DNA of 64,000 nt from Gambelia wislizenii (taxonomy: Eukaryota; Chordata; Lepidosauria; Squamata; Crotaphytidae): the NCBI GenBank assembly GCA_030847615.1, contig JAUMIR010000004.1, positions 226,838,501 through 226,902,500 of the forward strand. Direction: 5' to 3'. Shown here one piece after another: positions 12,851-24,414 of the stretch. Below the pieces are notes generated by a model that saw nothing but the letters and a program-made list of their open reading frames with translations, was not told the DNA's origin and searched no databases. How positions within the stretch are numbered: the first letter of the stretch is position 1; every line of letters begins with the position of its first letter. Both the position numbers and the translations under genes were made by a program.

Positions 12851-14042
12851 ATTATACAGCAAGCACAGGATAAGGACACAAAGGGGCCAATGAAGGCATG
12901 GAAAGGAAGACAGCTGTGTCCATACTTTTAAAATGGACAGATATTTTGTAACTGGCAACTTTAAGACACCAGGTGACACAAAAGATTTTTTAGCTCCGTA
13001 TGAAGTGCAACAGTATGCTATAGCTATTCAAGTTGTCGCTAGCATACCCTGGAACCTCACCCACAGTCAGTTCAAAAGTGAAAAGAGCCCTGTGGTTTGC
13101 ACACTTCTTCCTCCCTCCCTTCCCCTCATACATAATTGTTTGCTGAGTTTTGGCAACCTCATAGTTAAGGGTTATAGTTTACTTGAGCACCAAAACCATG
13201 ATAACGTAACACATTGGAGCCAATCTTTTGAGGTGGCTGCTAAGAAGAAGAGACAGAGATCTCTTTTTCATGCCAAAATAAACAATCCCTTTTCGTTTTA
13301 ACAAGATGGTAAAAATTAGGCTTTACAAGTGAAAACAGAGATGATAATGCTTAATATAGAGACAGTCACAACAATTAAGGTATAATCACAGATGTTCCTG
13401 GGCAAAAACAGTTATGTTCAGCTACTATAAAATCCCCACATCTCAAAAATATGGAGGGGGGAGCATGGACTTGGATGTGAAATGGAATTTTTATCTTAAG
13501 AGTCTGGTGATTCAACAAAGCATCTGATTTGTCACAGAGATCTGGAGGTGATATTTGCCTCTTTCCCCCTGAAGCCTCCACTTGTTGGTTCTTGTGTTTG
13601 CACTAATAGTAAGTACCATAAAGCAAGAACTGCCTCTAAGCTTGTATGTAACCTTTCTATAGCTCAATCCCAAAGTCCTAATAAGACATTATTTATTTTA
13701 TTAAAGAAATTTGGGGTGCTCTTCCAAGAGCTTAAGGGCTCTGCTTTAGATAAACAGAAATTAAAATAGCAAGAAGCATACACTGTAAAATAATTCATTG
13801 TGGAGATAAGAGAAGAAAGCAGAAACCAGTGTGAACCTTCCACAAATCCCTCCCCTCTCAAAATGTTTGGAGTGATGAAAAATATTTGTTAGCCAACATT
13901 TTGCGTTAATTTAATTTTTATAAAACATTAAGAATTCTTGAAATTAGACGTCTCTGTGTGTGTAGTTTTATGAAGAATAATACATTTTCACTTACGAGTC
14001 TTCATCCCCTCTAAGTGTCAGACTGAGTACAGACTCCGTCTC

Positions 14043-14218
14043 TTAGAGTGTATCCACATTGTAGAATGATTGCAGTTTGACACCACTTTAGTTGACATGG
14101 CTCCATCCTATAGAATCCTGGGATTTGTAGTTTAGTGAGGCACCAGCACTCTTGGGCCGAGAAGGCCAAAGAACTTGTAAAACTACAAATCCAGGATTCC
14201 ATAGGATGGGGCACTTGG
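14043..14218. mobile_element. Palindromic MITE (family C), right end truncated
   Basis: It shares GCAGTTTGACACCACTTTAG, TATAGAATCCTGGGATTTGT and AACTACAAATCCAGGATTCC with the family C copies, but it ends before the right TIR. Confidence 0.75.
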
Positions 14219-15675
14219 TTATTGTTCATGGCAGCCAAACAAGTGAGATTCATAAGCCAAAAACAAACCCTAATTTAAAGTTAGTTTACAATTCTGCCTG
14301 ACTCAGCCACAATCAACCATAGCTCTGGGTCCAAACACTCTGCTAAGGAGATCCCTTCTTTAGCCACTCACATGAACAAAGGAGAAAATGGACTATGTGA
14401 CAAACAATTGCTCCTTCTCCACTGTGATTTAATAAGTCGGTGTTTTTAGCTTACTTTTGACATTAAAGAACAGCAAATATGAAAAATAACAATTGAAAGT
14501 AGCTGTAAAATTTAGAATGTCAGGCCAAAACAACAAAGCACTACAATCCTACAGTCACTTACCTAAAAGTAAATCCCACCGAACTTGAAAAGGCCAAATT
14601 CAGAGTTGACACTCATAGGAGTGTACCATAAAGCTATAACACACTACCCTGTTAACCTTTAAACAAGATGACTCCCATAAGACCTAATCACATTTTGTGA
14701 AGCAACAGATTCAATGTCTCTCACAAACTATAGGTTTTCACACCATAATAACATATAAAATACAAAATAAAATGAGTACCATTCACCCTCAGACAACTTA
14801 CAGCTTAGGCTTCAAGAACATGAACATTATCTTCCCTTTCAAGTAAGTAATCATTTTTTAAAAAAAATTAAATTTAAAATTTAAATTTTGTTAGAATTGT
14901 TCAGCTAGAAGAAAAGAGTACGTGAATGTTATGGGACTAGCTGCTGTACTAAACTACCTTAAAACTTATCACAGAGTGGACTGTCTTAATTTGAGTAGGG
15001 TTTTTTTTTCCTGGCTCAAACTTGGCTTGAGTTCTGTGTTTGACACAGAAATACGAGCAGTCCTAAATTTTTTCCTCAGCTGTAGTTCAACAAAGTTAAT
15101 TGTCTTGGCACATACATTGGGGCTGGAAAGCTATGCTTGCTACTCTCCACAGCTGAAAGCTCTGGCTTCCAATGCCAAACTCAATACATGATGTAGTTCA
15201 GGACCAAAATATATAAAAATCTTCTAATACCGCATCAAGTACCTTAAAAATAGACACAGGTTACAGATTATTTAAAACAAAGTTCAGCTCCTTCTGAAAG
15301 AAAAAAAGGGAAAGGGGAAAAAAGAACAGCTATACAGTACAATAAGTCCTGAGAAATTCAGATAATATTTTAAGATAGCAGCAGATAAAATCAATCAAAA
15401 TAGGGAATGCGCATAAAACCTGCAAGGCTAAGTAGCACCTGAGAGATGCCTCATAAAGGAAGATAACAGAGGAGGAACTGACTGCAACCTCCTTTACTTT
15501 TCAAGCAGTTTTGAATCATCAAGTAAGAAAAAAAGAAATCATTTGGTTAAGTACTCCTGATAATTTTAAAGGAGGGTAACACATTTCGGAACAGATTATT
15601 AGAAAATCAAAAGTATCACTTTGCTTTGTTTGAAGCCAAGTAACTAACAGAACAACCCCTAGGCCTAGGCCTTAG

Positions 15676-15897
15676 GCTGCTGACACACTGCAGAAATAAT
15701 GCAGTTTGACACGACTTTAATTATCATAGCTCCAGCCTATGGAATCCTGGGATTCGTAGTTTGTTGTGGCACCAGAGCACTCTAACAAAAGAAGGCTAAA
15801 TATCTCACAAAACTACAAATCCCTGAATTCCATAGCATTGAGCTATGGCAGTTAAAGTGGTGTCAAACAGTATTATTTCTGCAGTGTGTCATCAACC
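15676..15897. mobile_element. Palindromic MITE (family C)
   Basis: The ends are CTGACACACTGCAGAAATAA and ATTTCTGCAGTGTGTCATCA. The two arms carry CCATAGCATTGAGCTATGG-type and GAATCCTGGGATTCGTAGTT / AACTACAAATCCCTGAATTC inverted sequences. Confidence 0.85.
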
Positions 15898-15944
15898 GTA
15901 GACTGTAATCTTCAGCACATTTTTCTAGGAGTAAGCTTCATTGG

Positions 15945-16178
15945 AGGGTCAGTGTAGTGGATTGAGTATTGGCCTATGACTCTGAAGACCAGGATTTGTA
16001 CACACCCTTCACACATGGAAACCCATTGGATGACCTTGGGCAAGTCACATTCTCTCAGCCTCAGAGGAAGGCAAAGACAAACCCCCTCCGAATAGATCTT
16101 GCCTGGAAAACCCCATGATATATTCACCTTAGGGTCACCCTAAGTCAGAAACCATAAGGCACACAACAAACAACAACA
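15945..16178 (+). mobile_element. tRNA-derived SINE with BovB-type (ACA)n tail
   Basis: The order is a tRNA-like head (TAGTGGATTGAGTATTGG, degenerate B box AGACCAGGATTTGTAC), a central domain (GGAAACCCATTGGATGACCT, TGGGCAAGTCACATTCTCTC, CAGAGGAAGGCAAAGAC), and a tail (GGGTCACCCTAAGTCAGAAA, then ACAACAAACAACAAC). This fits the Sauria-type SINE organisation of squamates. Full length. Confidence 0.85.
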
Positions 16179-16195
16179 ATAAATTCATTAAATTT

Positions 16196-16199
<4 letters not shown>

Positions 16200-16231
<32 letters not shown>
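16200..16231. repeat. (CT)n microsatellite, LINE 3' tail
   Basis: About 16 uninterrupted CT repeats abut the LINE 3' UTR, matching the (GA)n tails of the copies at 3599 and 62386. Confidence 0.9.
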
Positions 16232-16233
<2 letters not shown>

Positions 16234-16551
16234 CTTTTCTTCGCAAACAAAGATTCAGGAAGGACTCATCTTGAGTTTTCTGCAAGCGTGCTGATGACTA
16301 AAAAGACCAATCCGAGATAGACAAGTCCGGTTGCAAAAAGCACAGCAGAAGGTTTCCTTGGGTGATGTTTCTGCATTGTGATTCTTTTTGCGTTGTCATT
16401 TCTCTTTGAGACTTGTTCGGCGTGAGTTCTCAAATAAGGCTGCAGCATTGTGGATAGTGTGTCTCCATGCCTCCCGATGTGAGGCCAGGGCGGACCATTG
16501 TTGGTGATCAATTTGGCCGAGCCTAAGATGTTGTTTCAGGGAGTCCTTGTA

Positions 16552-17571
16552 TCATTTTTTTGGAACGCCCCTCTTACGCTGACCTGTGGCGAGTTCACCG
16601 TAGAGTACTGTTTTGGGGAGGTGATGGTCCTCCATCCTAGAAACATGCCCTGCCCAGCTCAGCTGTGTTCTCAATATCATGGCCTCAATACTGGTGATCC
16701 CTGCTTGCTCAAGGATAGCAACATTAGTCACATAGTCAGTCCAGTGTATATTTAGGATTGTGCATAAACAGCGCTGATGGAAGCGTTCAAGGAGTCGTAA
16801 GTGGTGGCGATAGGTGACCCATGTTTCAGACCCATAAAGGAGAATAGACAGTACAATGGCTCTATACACACTGATTTTTGTGCTTCGCCTCAGGTGTTTG
16901 TTACTCCAAACTCTTTTGTAAAGTCTTCCAAATGCGCTATATGCCTTTGCTAATCTGTGATCGATCTCTTTGTCAATCTTGGCATCTGAGGAGATGATGC
17001 TTCCCAGGTAGGTGAACTGCTGAACGGACTTAAGCACAGATTTGCCAACGGCAATGTGGGGATGGTGGTGTTTGTCCTGTGGTGCAGGCTGGTAAAGAAC
17101 TTTTGTTTTCTTCAGGTTGACTTCCAGCCCAAACAGCTCTGCAGCTGTTGCAAAGCAGGATGTTAGGCACTGCAGGACTACTTCTGTGTGGGCAACAAGG
17201 GCAGCATCATCAGCGAAGAGCAGCTCACGGACCAGATAGTTTAGAGCCTTAGTGCGAGCCCTCAGACAGCTTAAGTTAAACAAGCTACCATCAGTACAGT
17301 AACGAATATAGATGCCCTCGTCTTCTTCAAGCTCTGCCATAGCCCTTTGGAGCATCATGCTGAAGAAGATTGTAAATAAAGTTGGAGCAAGAACACAACC
17401 TTGCTTCACTCCATTAGTTATTAGAAAGGGCTCTGAAAGAGCATCGCCATATATGACTTGACCGCGCTGGCCCTCTTGTAGCAAGATAATCATTTTAAGG
17501 AATTTGGGGGGACATCCTAGTCTTTCCAGGATCTGCCACAGACCTTTCCTACTCTTTGGTGAGGTCAACAA
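16552..17571 (-). pseudogene. LINE reverse transcriptase, palm/thumb and C-terminal fragment
   Basis: This is a 339-residue open frame with RT motif NGVKQGCVLAP, the FADD catalytic box, and a C-terminal domain ending in a QLSWAGHVSRM-type segment typical of many vertebrate non-LTR elements. It lacks a proper start, since the natural frame begins further 5', and it lacks the last part of the C-terminus because the frame runs into a stop near 16552. Confidence 0.8.
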
Positions 17572-17876
17572 ATGTTACATAGAGACCCTTGTTCTGCTCT
17601 TCTAAATTTCTCTTGCAGTTGTCTAAGGACAAATACCATATCTGTAGTACTCCTATTGGCTCTAAAGCCACATTGGCTTTCAGGAAGAAGTTCTTCTGCA
17701 ATGGCAGGAACTAATCTGTTCAGGAGTATCCTTGCAAGGATTTTTCCAGCAATAGAGAGCAGTGTTATGCCTCGATAGTTTGAGCAATCGGATTTTGCTC
17801 CTTTTTTCTTGTACAGGGTGATGATGACTGCATCTTGCAGATCTGATGGCAGTTCCCCCTTTTCCCAGCAATTCAC
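17565..17876 (-). pseudogene. LINE reverse transcriptase, N-terminal RT fragment
   Basis: This is a 103-residue open frame carrying the early RT motifs (conserved NYRGITLLS and GFRANRSTTD). It is cut off from the palm domain by a frameshift at about 17570. It is part of the truncated LINE at 16200-17905, not a host gene. Confidence 0.8.
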
Positions 17877-18027
17877 AAGGAGTTTGTGGAATTTATCATG
17901 GAGTACATGACCTCCTAGAAATTTACTTCTAAGTAACCATAAATAGGGATGTGCTGCACATCTTGCAAGGCAAGAAACTTCAACATGATATAGAATTGCC
18001 TGGAAAGCGTATGGAAATTATATACAC

Positions 18028-18058
<31 letters not shown>
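18028..18058. repeat. (CA)n microsatellite
   Basis: An uninterrupted CA tract of about 15 units. Confidence 0.95.
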
Positions 18059-18060
<2 letters not shown>

Positions 18061-18628
18061 ATTTAGGACAAGGGAAAGCCTATACAATAAAAAACAATGA
18101 AATTCATCTTTCATACAATCTAATATATATGCTGCAGATTTTTATTTGAAAATGTACTGGGGAAAGCCAATTCACATTTATACAACTAAGGCAAAAGGCT
18201 GGGGAGAAAAACATGAAGAACACAATTCAATGTGGAGTAAAGCACATTTTGAACATACTCTATTTCTATTGTGCCTGATGGAAGCAGTATCAATACCCAA
18301 TTGGCATGTACATTTGTGAGTTATTTTTAGATATCTTGATTTGTTACTACATATAGTGGGGTGCTTTTTAAAAAGTATACCACAAATGTGCATGTCCAGA
18401 GGACTGGTTAGCTCAAACAACCTGAATGGCAGTCTTTAGATTTGAGGCAAACTCTGGTGAGCCTCACCACCCATCCTGTAATAATTAACAGAGAGATTTG
18501 GAAAAACAGCCAGAACTCTTCTTGGATGGCATACTCACATTGCAAAAGGAAAATCAGTACTGACAAGCCATCTTTCAGAGAAGTCTTTCCTGCCATTGTT
18601 CATAATTTATTCAAAGAAATTCAGATAA

Positions 18629-18877
18629 GAGTGGGCCCTCAGTATCCGCTGGGGTTTGGTTCCAGGACACCCACCTCACCTCTGTGGATACCAAAAGCCA
18701 TGGATGCTCAAGTTCCATTATATACAATGGCATAGTAAAATGGTGTCCCTTATATAAAATGGCAAAATTACGGTTAGCTTTTTGGATTTTTTTTTTAATA
18801 TTTTCAAAACGTGGATGGTTGAATCCATGGTTGCAGAATCCATGGTTGCAGAATCCATGGAGATGGAGGGCCAACTG
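18629..18877. mobile_element. Tigger-like MITE (family A)
   Basis: The inverted ends are AGTGGGCCCTCAGTATCC and GATGGAGGGCCAACTG. The interior matches 29359-29578 (CCATTATATACAATGGCATA, TCCCTTATATAAAATGGC). It includes a short local triplication of the segment AATCCATGGTTGCAG near 18822-18860. Confidence 0.75.
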
Positions 18878-19018
18878 TAAACCTTTGAAACATAACTTAA
18901 AAACACTCATGATAACTTCATATACCCACTTCCCAACCTGGAGACATCTCCTCATTCCTCAGATCAATGGATTAAAAGGTAAGGGGATCCATACTTACAC
19001 AGAGTTTCAATGAACGAA

Positions 19019-19232
19019 GGTTGTGCACCTTCAAGTCATTTCTGACTTATGGCAACCCTAAGACAACCCTATCACAGAGTGTTCTTGAAAAAATTCTTGC
19101 CAAGGGGGTTTGCCATTGTGTCCCTTTAAGGCTGAGAGTGTGTGACTTTGCCCTATGTCCCCCAGGAGGTTTCCATAGCTGACAGGGATCAGACCCACAC
19201 CTCCAAGAACTCAAACCACTGCACCAGAAATA
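19019..19232 (-). mobile_element. tRNA-derived SINE with BovB-type tail
   Basis: On the plus strand it reads tail first (CTTCAAGTCATTTCTGACTT, ATGGCAACCCTAAGAC), then AAATTCTTGCCAAGGGGGTT, AGGCTGAGAGTGTGTGACTT, and ends with the tRNA-like head near 19230. Confidence 0.8.
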
Positions 19233-19794
19233 AGGCACTTGCTGTTATGCTGTTTTGCTGTATTCAGAGACTGCTTATTTGAGTAAAAAGACAGTTCCTC
19301 CAAGCAGTATTATTAAAGATTTGTCATCCTGCACTCTCACAAAAGTTCACTTGCAGGTTACAACACAGCACATTGAAACAAAATTTGTAAAATATCATAA
19401 AAGCTCCATTTAATCTCAACAGATTCATAAACCCCAGTTACTTAGGACCTGACTACCACTGTAGACGGATGCATTTTGCCCAAGCTCCACAGACTGAATA
19501 GATGCGAGAAAATACCAAATACAAGAACCAATTTTGTCTAAAGTGCTCCAACAGGACATGGATTTTAGTTCAAATTCTAAAGATTAGCCCTCAGCAACTG
19601 CATCCCATAGGTAAAATGGGACAGCACTGCAGTAAATATTGTACGAAGGAAGTCAGTAAGGTTTTGCATAATAATGCCCTGCTTCTCTGACCCATGGTAG
19701 CAGTATTACATATCTAATGGCACACATGGCTCATGCAATCATGTGACTGTGTACTTTTTCATTATTTTTGCATGTGTGCCTCCATAATTTTCCC

Positions 19795-19960
19795 ATGAAC
19801 CTTCACAGCTTGCTCTTCTCCCCAAAACTGTGAGGTAAATTAGACCAAAGAGTGAAGAGAGGGCCTAAGTCCTGTGAGCTTCATGTCTGAGCTGTCACCT
19901 GAACCCAGGCTGGTTAGAGTCCAGTGCTTTCTTGACTACATGCCAACTGTCTCTCAGATC
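19795..19960 (-). mobile_element. Old tRNA-derived SINE (second type)
   Basis: In the inverse orientation it shows an AACTGTGAGGTAAATTAGAC-type body, a B-box-like CACCTGAACCCAGGCTGG and a head-like CAGTGCTTTCTTGACTACAT. Identification is by resemblance to MIR-type organisation. Confidence 0.5.
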
Positions 19961-21151
19961 ACCTCAGGCAAAGTGAGAGAAAAAAAATTGCTTCAATTAT
20001 AGGTAGAAGACTGAATTTAAAACAGCAGGTTAGCACTCTTTAAGAACAAGGCAAAAAAAGGAACCTTGGAAGTTGTGTTTATGACTTCAGAGCCTCAAGA
20101 ACCACTAGTTTCCATACTGAAAAGATACTGGATGCTAAGATGATGTGCGTTCAAAGTTGAAGGCATGATCAGACTACTTAATATAGCAGAATACTTGGGA
20201 AATAAAACATGGTAGGCAACAGCTTAACTTAAATAACTTCAGTTCATTAAATAGTAGTAGCAGTAGTAGATAGGTTTTAGTCTCTTGATCATATTTAATA
20301 GTTGCTAAACTAGTTTAAACAGAAAAAATATGATGTACACAAGTACTGTGCTCATGAGTTATCCTTTCCAATGACTATACTGTATATTACTGTATTACAA
20401 GTAGAAATAAACGTCATTTGCCAATCATAGGACAGCAAATCATACATTAAGAGAACCACCACTGGTTTTTGCCTGCAATAATAACATAGTCTTTATTTAA
20501 AGTGCATGCTATTTTTTTTTAAAAAAATCACATTTCAGAAAGCTTTGGATAAGTTGTGGCAACCTCCGTACAGCTCTGCCTTTGAGTTTCTGCATCAGCA
20601 AGAAATATTATGGTTTTCATTTAACAAAACAGCTTATGTGCATGCCAACATCATCATATAGTATATTAGTCACCAATATATCAAATGTCCACCTTTAAAT
20701 CTACACTTACAGAAAAGTATCCTAAAACCAGCAAATACATTAAGGTTAGAATCCTATCCTCCATTTCCTGAGAATAAGCCCCACAGAACATATAGGATTG
20801 CACTGTAATTCTGTACAGAAATTCTTAATGAGGGAGTGACTTTGTTGAGAGATTAACTAGACAATTGATTGCATGGGCCCAATCCAGAAACTGCCCACAC
20901 AGGAACAGCAGGACGTTCTAGGCAGTGATGCAAATTAGTTAACTTGTTTTATAACTACAGGGCTAAGTTCAGCAGTGAATACAGGTAAAATGTTCTACTA
21001 GTGCTCCTTGATGCTGTAAAGTCCATTCCCCTCCAAACACAAATGCTTCTTATATGCCAGTCATCTTAGCTCAAAATGGCAAAATCCTCAAAGCAGATGT
21101 GGCCCTGTAATTTTGAACTAAACATTAAGGGTCTGTAACAGGAATGTACAA

Positions 21152-21400
21152 CAGGACCCCCTTATCCACTGGTTCATTATCCACTGATTCAATTATCCAC
21201 ATGACACAAAATAGCACACCAACATAAAGTCTTCCTAGAAAATGTGTCCTCTCTAGCCATTTTCTAGGTCCTCCAAGGCAACTCTCTGGTATTTTAAACC
21301 GGAAGTCCCATTATTTTCAATGGCGTTCGCTATTATTCATGGTTTTCAGTATCCACGGGGCTCCCAGAACCAATGCCCAGTGGATATGGAGATACTACTG
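21152..21400 (+). mobile_element. Tigger-like MITE (family B)
   Basis: It starts CAGGACCCCCTTATCC and contains TGTCCTCTCTAGCCATTTTC and TAGGTCCTCC, shared with 1663-1869 and 31154-31366. It ends GATACTACTG. Confidence 0.65.
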
Positions 21401-21780
21401 TTATGAAAGAACCTAAACAAAAAGTGAACTGTGGAGGATGCTGGAATCTAATCTGCAACAGAAGAACGGAGCTCAGAAACTAGGATGTGATGAAGGGTAT
21501 GATCACACCTGGGCCCAAAAACATCCAACACAAAACTTTGGTGGGCACATAAACTATGACTGGCTCTCTGCCATGATGATGCACCACTTTGAGGTGGTCA
21601 GATGATGAGGAAATCAGCTTGAAGAACAAGAACATTCTTTCTATGCTTGGCCAGAGGACAGTGTGTCTAATATGCTTTCCTTCTTATTATCTGGACATAC
21701 AGAAACAAGCTGACCTTCCTCATCTTCATGAGAAAGATACTTTCTCAATAGAAAGTCTACAGACAGGAAGCAGATTAACC

Positions 21781-22145
21781 CAGTCGCCATTTGAGGACCC
21801 CCAGGGGTCTGTGATGTCCTCACAACCCCCCCCCCCCGCAAAGAGTCCACTCCTGGCTGCAATGACAGGAGCCAAGGCAAAAGCTGGCTGGCTTGGTCTG
21901 CACATTGCCATTCAATCTGCTCCAACCACAAACTGGCAGGAAGAAGCAGAAGAAAAGTCTTCCCTCCCCTTCCAGTGCCTATGAGGGAAGGTTTCCAGGT
22001 CGGTATATTATTATTATTATTATTATTATTATGTATTTATTGTGGTGGTGGTGGTGATTTTAAATCTTCAGTTAAGTCTTGGGGGCCGCAGCAACAAAAG
22101 ATATTTAAAGAGGGTCCCTGGTAAAAGAAAGGTTAAGAACCACTG
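21781..22145 (-). mobile_element. hAT element, promoter-flanking copy 1
   Basis: The right end GGTTAAGAACCACTG fits the hAT TIR; the left end begins CAGTCGCCATTTGAGGAC. Flanking octamers GATTAACC and GATTCACT agree at 6 of 8 positions. In reverse complement it matches 26335-26715 (GGGGTCTGTGATGTCCTC, GCCTTGGTCTGCACATTGCC-type block, ATT triplets, TTTAAATCTTCAGTTAAGTC). It contains C and ATT runs. Confidence 0.75.
22003..22032. repeat. (ATT)n microsatellite inside a hAT element
   Basis: About ten ATT units inside the element at 21781-22145; the opposite copy at 26425 carries the inverse (ATA) run. Confidence 0.9.
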
Positions 22146-22199
22146 GATTCACTTAACCAGGTCAGAGAGCCAGTAGGGCTTTTGGCCTAACCTCGTGGG

Positions 22200-22800
22200 A
22201 AGGCTGTGGGCACAAAGGGGTGGAGGGAAGCGTCAGGGCTATGCAAATACTTGCTGCACCTGTTCACCTAGCCAGCGAGGCCTATGAGGCGGCCCGCTCC
22301 GCCCACCCTCCTTGCCTTCCCTCGCGTCAGCCAGGCCCTTCCCAGCCCTCTTTCCCCCCTTCATACACGTACCCAGTCTCTACCGCCCGCCTCGTGGCTG
22401 ACGTCACAGGAGTGGGAGGGGGCCAACTCGGAAGGTTGAGGAAACGAAGATTCCAGCGAGCCCGGGCCCTTCCCTTTGTGACGTCAGGAGGCACAACAAG
22501 AACCTGGCCCCGGCTGGGCTGAGTGGCCGAGAGAACCCGGGGGCTCGCGCTGTCATTGCGCTTAACCTGTTGCTGCGCCATGCAGGAGGAGGGCAGGCAC
22601 GGGAAACAACACACCGCAAGCACGGCGCTTCTACGAGCGGCAGGACGGTCCAAAGCAGCCACAGCAGCAGCCATGCTTGTCATCGCCGCGCACTGCACCG
22701 CAATGGCAAGACAGCCCCCGTATCCCCGCCACCTCCTCCTCCTGCACCCTGCTCTCCCTCCTCCCATTATTCCCCCCCCCCAACTTGACTAATCCAAAAC
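22200..22800. promoter_or_regulatory. GC-rich block in JARID2 intron 1 with twin CRE sites and an octamer
   Basis: There are two perfect palindromic cAMP-response elements (TGACGTCA), at 22399-22406 and 22479-22486, exactly 80 bp apart. An octamer ATGCAAAT sits at 22241-22248. The block begins just after a hAT element and lies about 1.6-2.2 kb downstream of the JARID2 first coding exon. Open frames on both strands (22220-22522 plus, 22327-22767 minus) look like GC-driven chance frames. It may be an intronic enhancer or an alternative promoter; the sequence does not decide which. Confidence 0.6.
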
Positions 22801-24369
22801 TTGCGTGAACACCTAAGAGACGTTCGCCTACCCTTTTGCAGCAGAGCCGTGCCTTTCCAACGGGGGCTAAGGAGTGGCACTGATTCTACGTCGGTTTCCC
22901 CCCCCACCTCCAGCAAGCTGCCTGGGCAGAGTAGAGTTGCATTGTTCACTCGATGGCTTAAAACAGATTTTTGACGATTAAAAAAAAAGATGCCAAAAAT
23001 CCCCCACCCCCTGCCTGCTTTGTTTCATTACACGGGAAGCGTGGACTGTTCACATGTTCATCAGGAGACTTCCTACATAAACATTCCCCTTTGACAACAA
23101 CAACAAAAAAATACTTTAAAGTAACCTGCTTTAGTCTCTCAGTTCCTCTGCAATGCGGATGTATTTTTAATTCGGAAACCCATGGCAGAAATGCTTAAAG
23201 TTTCCCATTACCGTTTGGTTTGGCTTTTAACCCAAAAGGCATTTCAAGACAGCAAAAAGAGCAGAAAGAATTATCCAAAGTTGATTATGGCATTGTGGAG
23301 TATTTCTTAAAAACCAAAGCGGAAAGATTGGGGAGCCATGACCTCTTATCACCAGGACAAAAACAAAAGCCCCAGAAGAGAACTCGCTCATTCCAAACGA
23401 CAAACGCCCCATATTGTGCACAACTTTTGCCTATCACATCGTGTCACTACGATTTGCACAAGCGTCCTCAGTATAAAAGCTTTTTTTATTCCGTGGTTTG
23501 TTTTTAAAATCACTAGTAGGTGTGCAATGTTGACTGTGCAGCGTTTACTGTATTGGTACACTCTTAAAATAACTCCCCACCACTACCAAAACGTAGCTAG
23601 ATCCAAAAATAATACTGTAATAATAATAAATCACAGCGATTTCTGCACCTTCATACAATTATAAGAGATTAGGTAGACACTCCATTAGCTAGAACGCTGG
23701 CTTCTCTTGCATTACTCTGAATCTGAAAGCTATTTCTCCATGAACACACACGAAATTAGCAAAGCCCCGAGCCATTTTTGCCAATATTGAAGTCAGGCCT
23801 TGCAAATACATTCCTTGCAACACGATCCCCAACTGGTTTGGATCTACTGCAAGCCAGATAAGCAAATGAGCACACTCGCTAGAGTGAATGGAACAGGAGC
23901 AGCAAGCTGGCCATAAAACCAGACATTATAGTCCAACGACTCATTGCAAGTTCCCATTTTCGCTCAACAACCATGGTGCCTTCCTTCGCCACCCCCTAAA
24001 TATATGTTATAATAACGTGGCGATTTGCATGCAAAGTGAAATATTAGTAAATCCGCTAGAGAAAGCAGTTTAGTTGCATTATCGCAGCAGCCCCTCGAGC
24101 TCCATGTCTTTCATCTCCTAAAACTAGATTATGATTGTGTCATTTGAGGTCAATACATTTGTTCATTTGAGGTATCGCTACACGAATCTGGCATTTAAAT
24201 CCAGCTTTTCGGTTTTTTTAAAGGGTTTTTTTTTTTTCAGTTTCGCCCTCATTCCTATTGGAAAGAAACATTTTTAGGTATTCTTTAAACCCACCGCTAG
24301 CTATAAACTTGACATTCACCAACATTTCCAAAAATCAAAAAGACAAATGGACGCGGTATAACCACTTAC

Positions 24370-24414
24370 GTATTTCTTTTGAATTATATTCCTCTTGGGT
24401 CTTTCTTTGCTCAT
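24370..24414 (-). CDS. JARID2: JARID2 first coding exon (partial gene, N-terminal 15 residues)
   Basis: Reading the minus strand from the ATG at 24414-24412 gives MSKERPKRNIIQKKY, which I recognise as the N-terminus of vertebrate JARID2. The last codon (TAC) abuts GTAAGTGG, a near-consensus splice donor, so the intron is in phase 0, as I recall for the mammalian gene. The ATG has A at -3. The frame stays open upstream to about 24654 but has no other in-frame ATG, so this start is preferred. JARID2 is a nuclear PRC2 accessory subunit with JmjN, ARID and catalytically inactive JmjC domains; it helps recruit PRC2 to chromatin. None of those domains is encoded here: exon 2, expected to continue with the ubiquitin-interacting segment, is not in the window, which fits the very long first intron of this gene. 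Identification rests on 15 residues plus the splice site. Confidence 0.9.

Larger units (their letters stand above)
16200..17905 (-). mobile_element. Non-LTR retrotransposon (LINE), 5'-truncated, with broken reverse transcriptase
   Basis: The minus strand encodes the second half of a LINE ORF2 in two overlapping frames. One, 17876-17565, holds the RT fingers region, with a YKKKGAKSDCSNYRGI segment and QCGFRANRST. The other, 17571-16552 (339 residues), holds NGVKQGCVLAPTLF at about residues 53-66, the catalytic FADD box at residues 119-122 and a conserved LYGELATGQ tail. The frames part near 17570, inside the segment that normally reads continuously in active copies, so this copy is frameshifted. 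The 3' UTR runs to about 16232 and ends in a (CT)n tract (GA on the element strand) at 16200-16231. The endonuclease half is missing. The clade (RTE-like or another) cannot be fixed by eye. Confidence 0.85.
1..24369 (-). other. JARID2: JARID2 intron 1 (5' part)
   Basis: Everything below the donor at 24369 should be intron of the minus-strand JARID2 gene. I found no JARID2 exon 2 or other convincing exon. It contains the transposon fragments listed separately. Stretches at about 300-1400, 2215-3190, 3720-5140, 5800-9160, 12860-14040, 14230-15670, 17910-18620, 19960-21150 and 22960-24360 show neither a convincing coding frame nor a repeat I can name. They are AT-leaning single-copy-looking DNA with short chance frames. 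Confidence 0.75.

Noticed and set aside
22327..22767. 146-residue minus-strand frame in the CRE block
   Set aside because: Composition-driven Arg/Ala/Pro-rich frame in GC-rich DNA, overlapping open frames in other phases; no recognisable domain.
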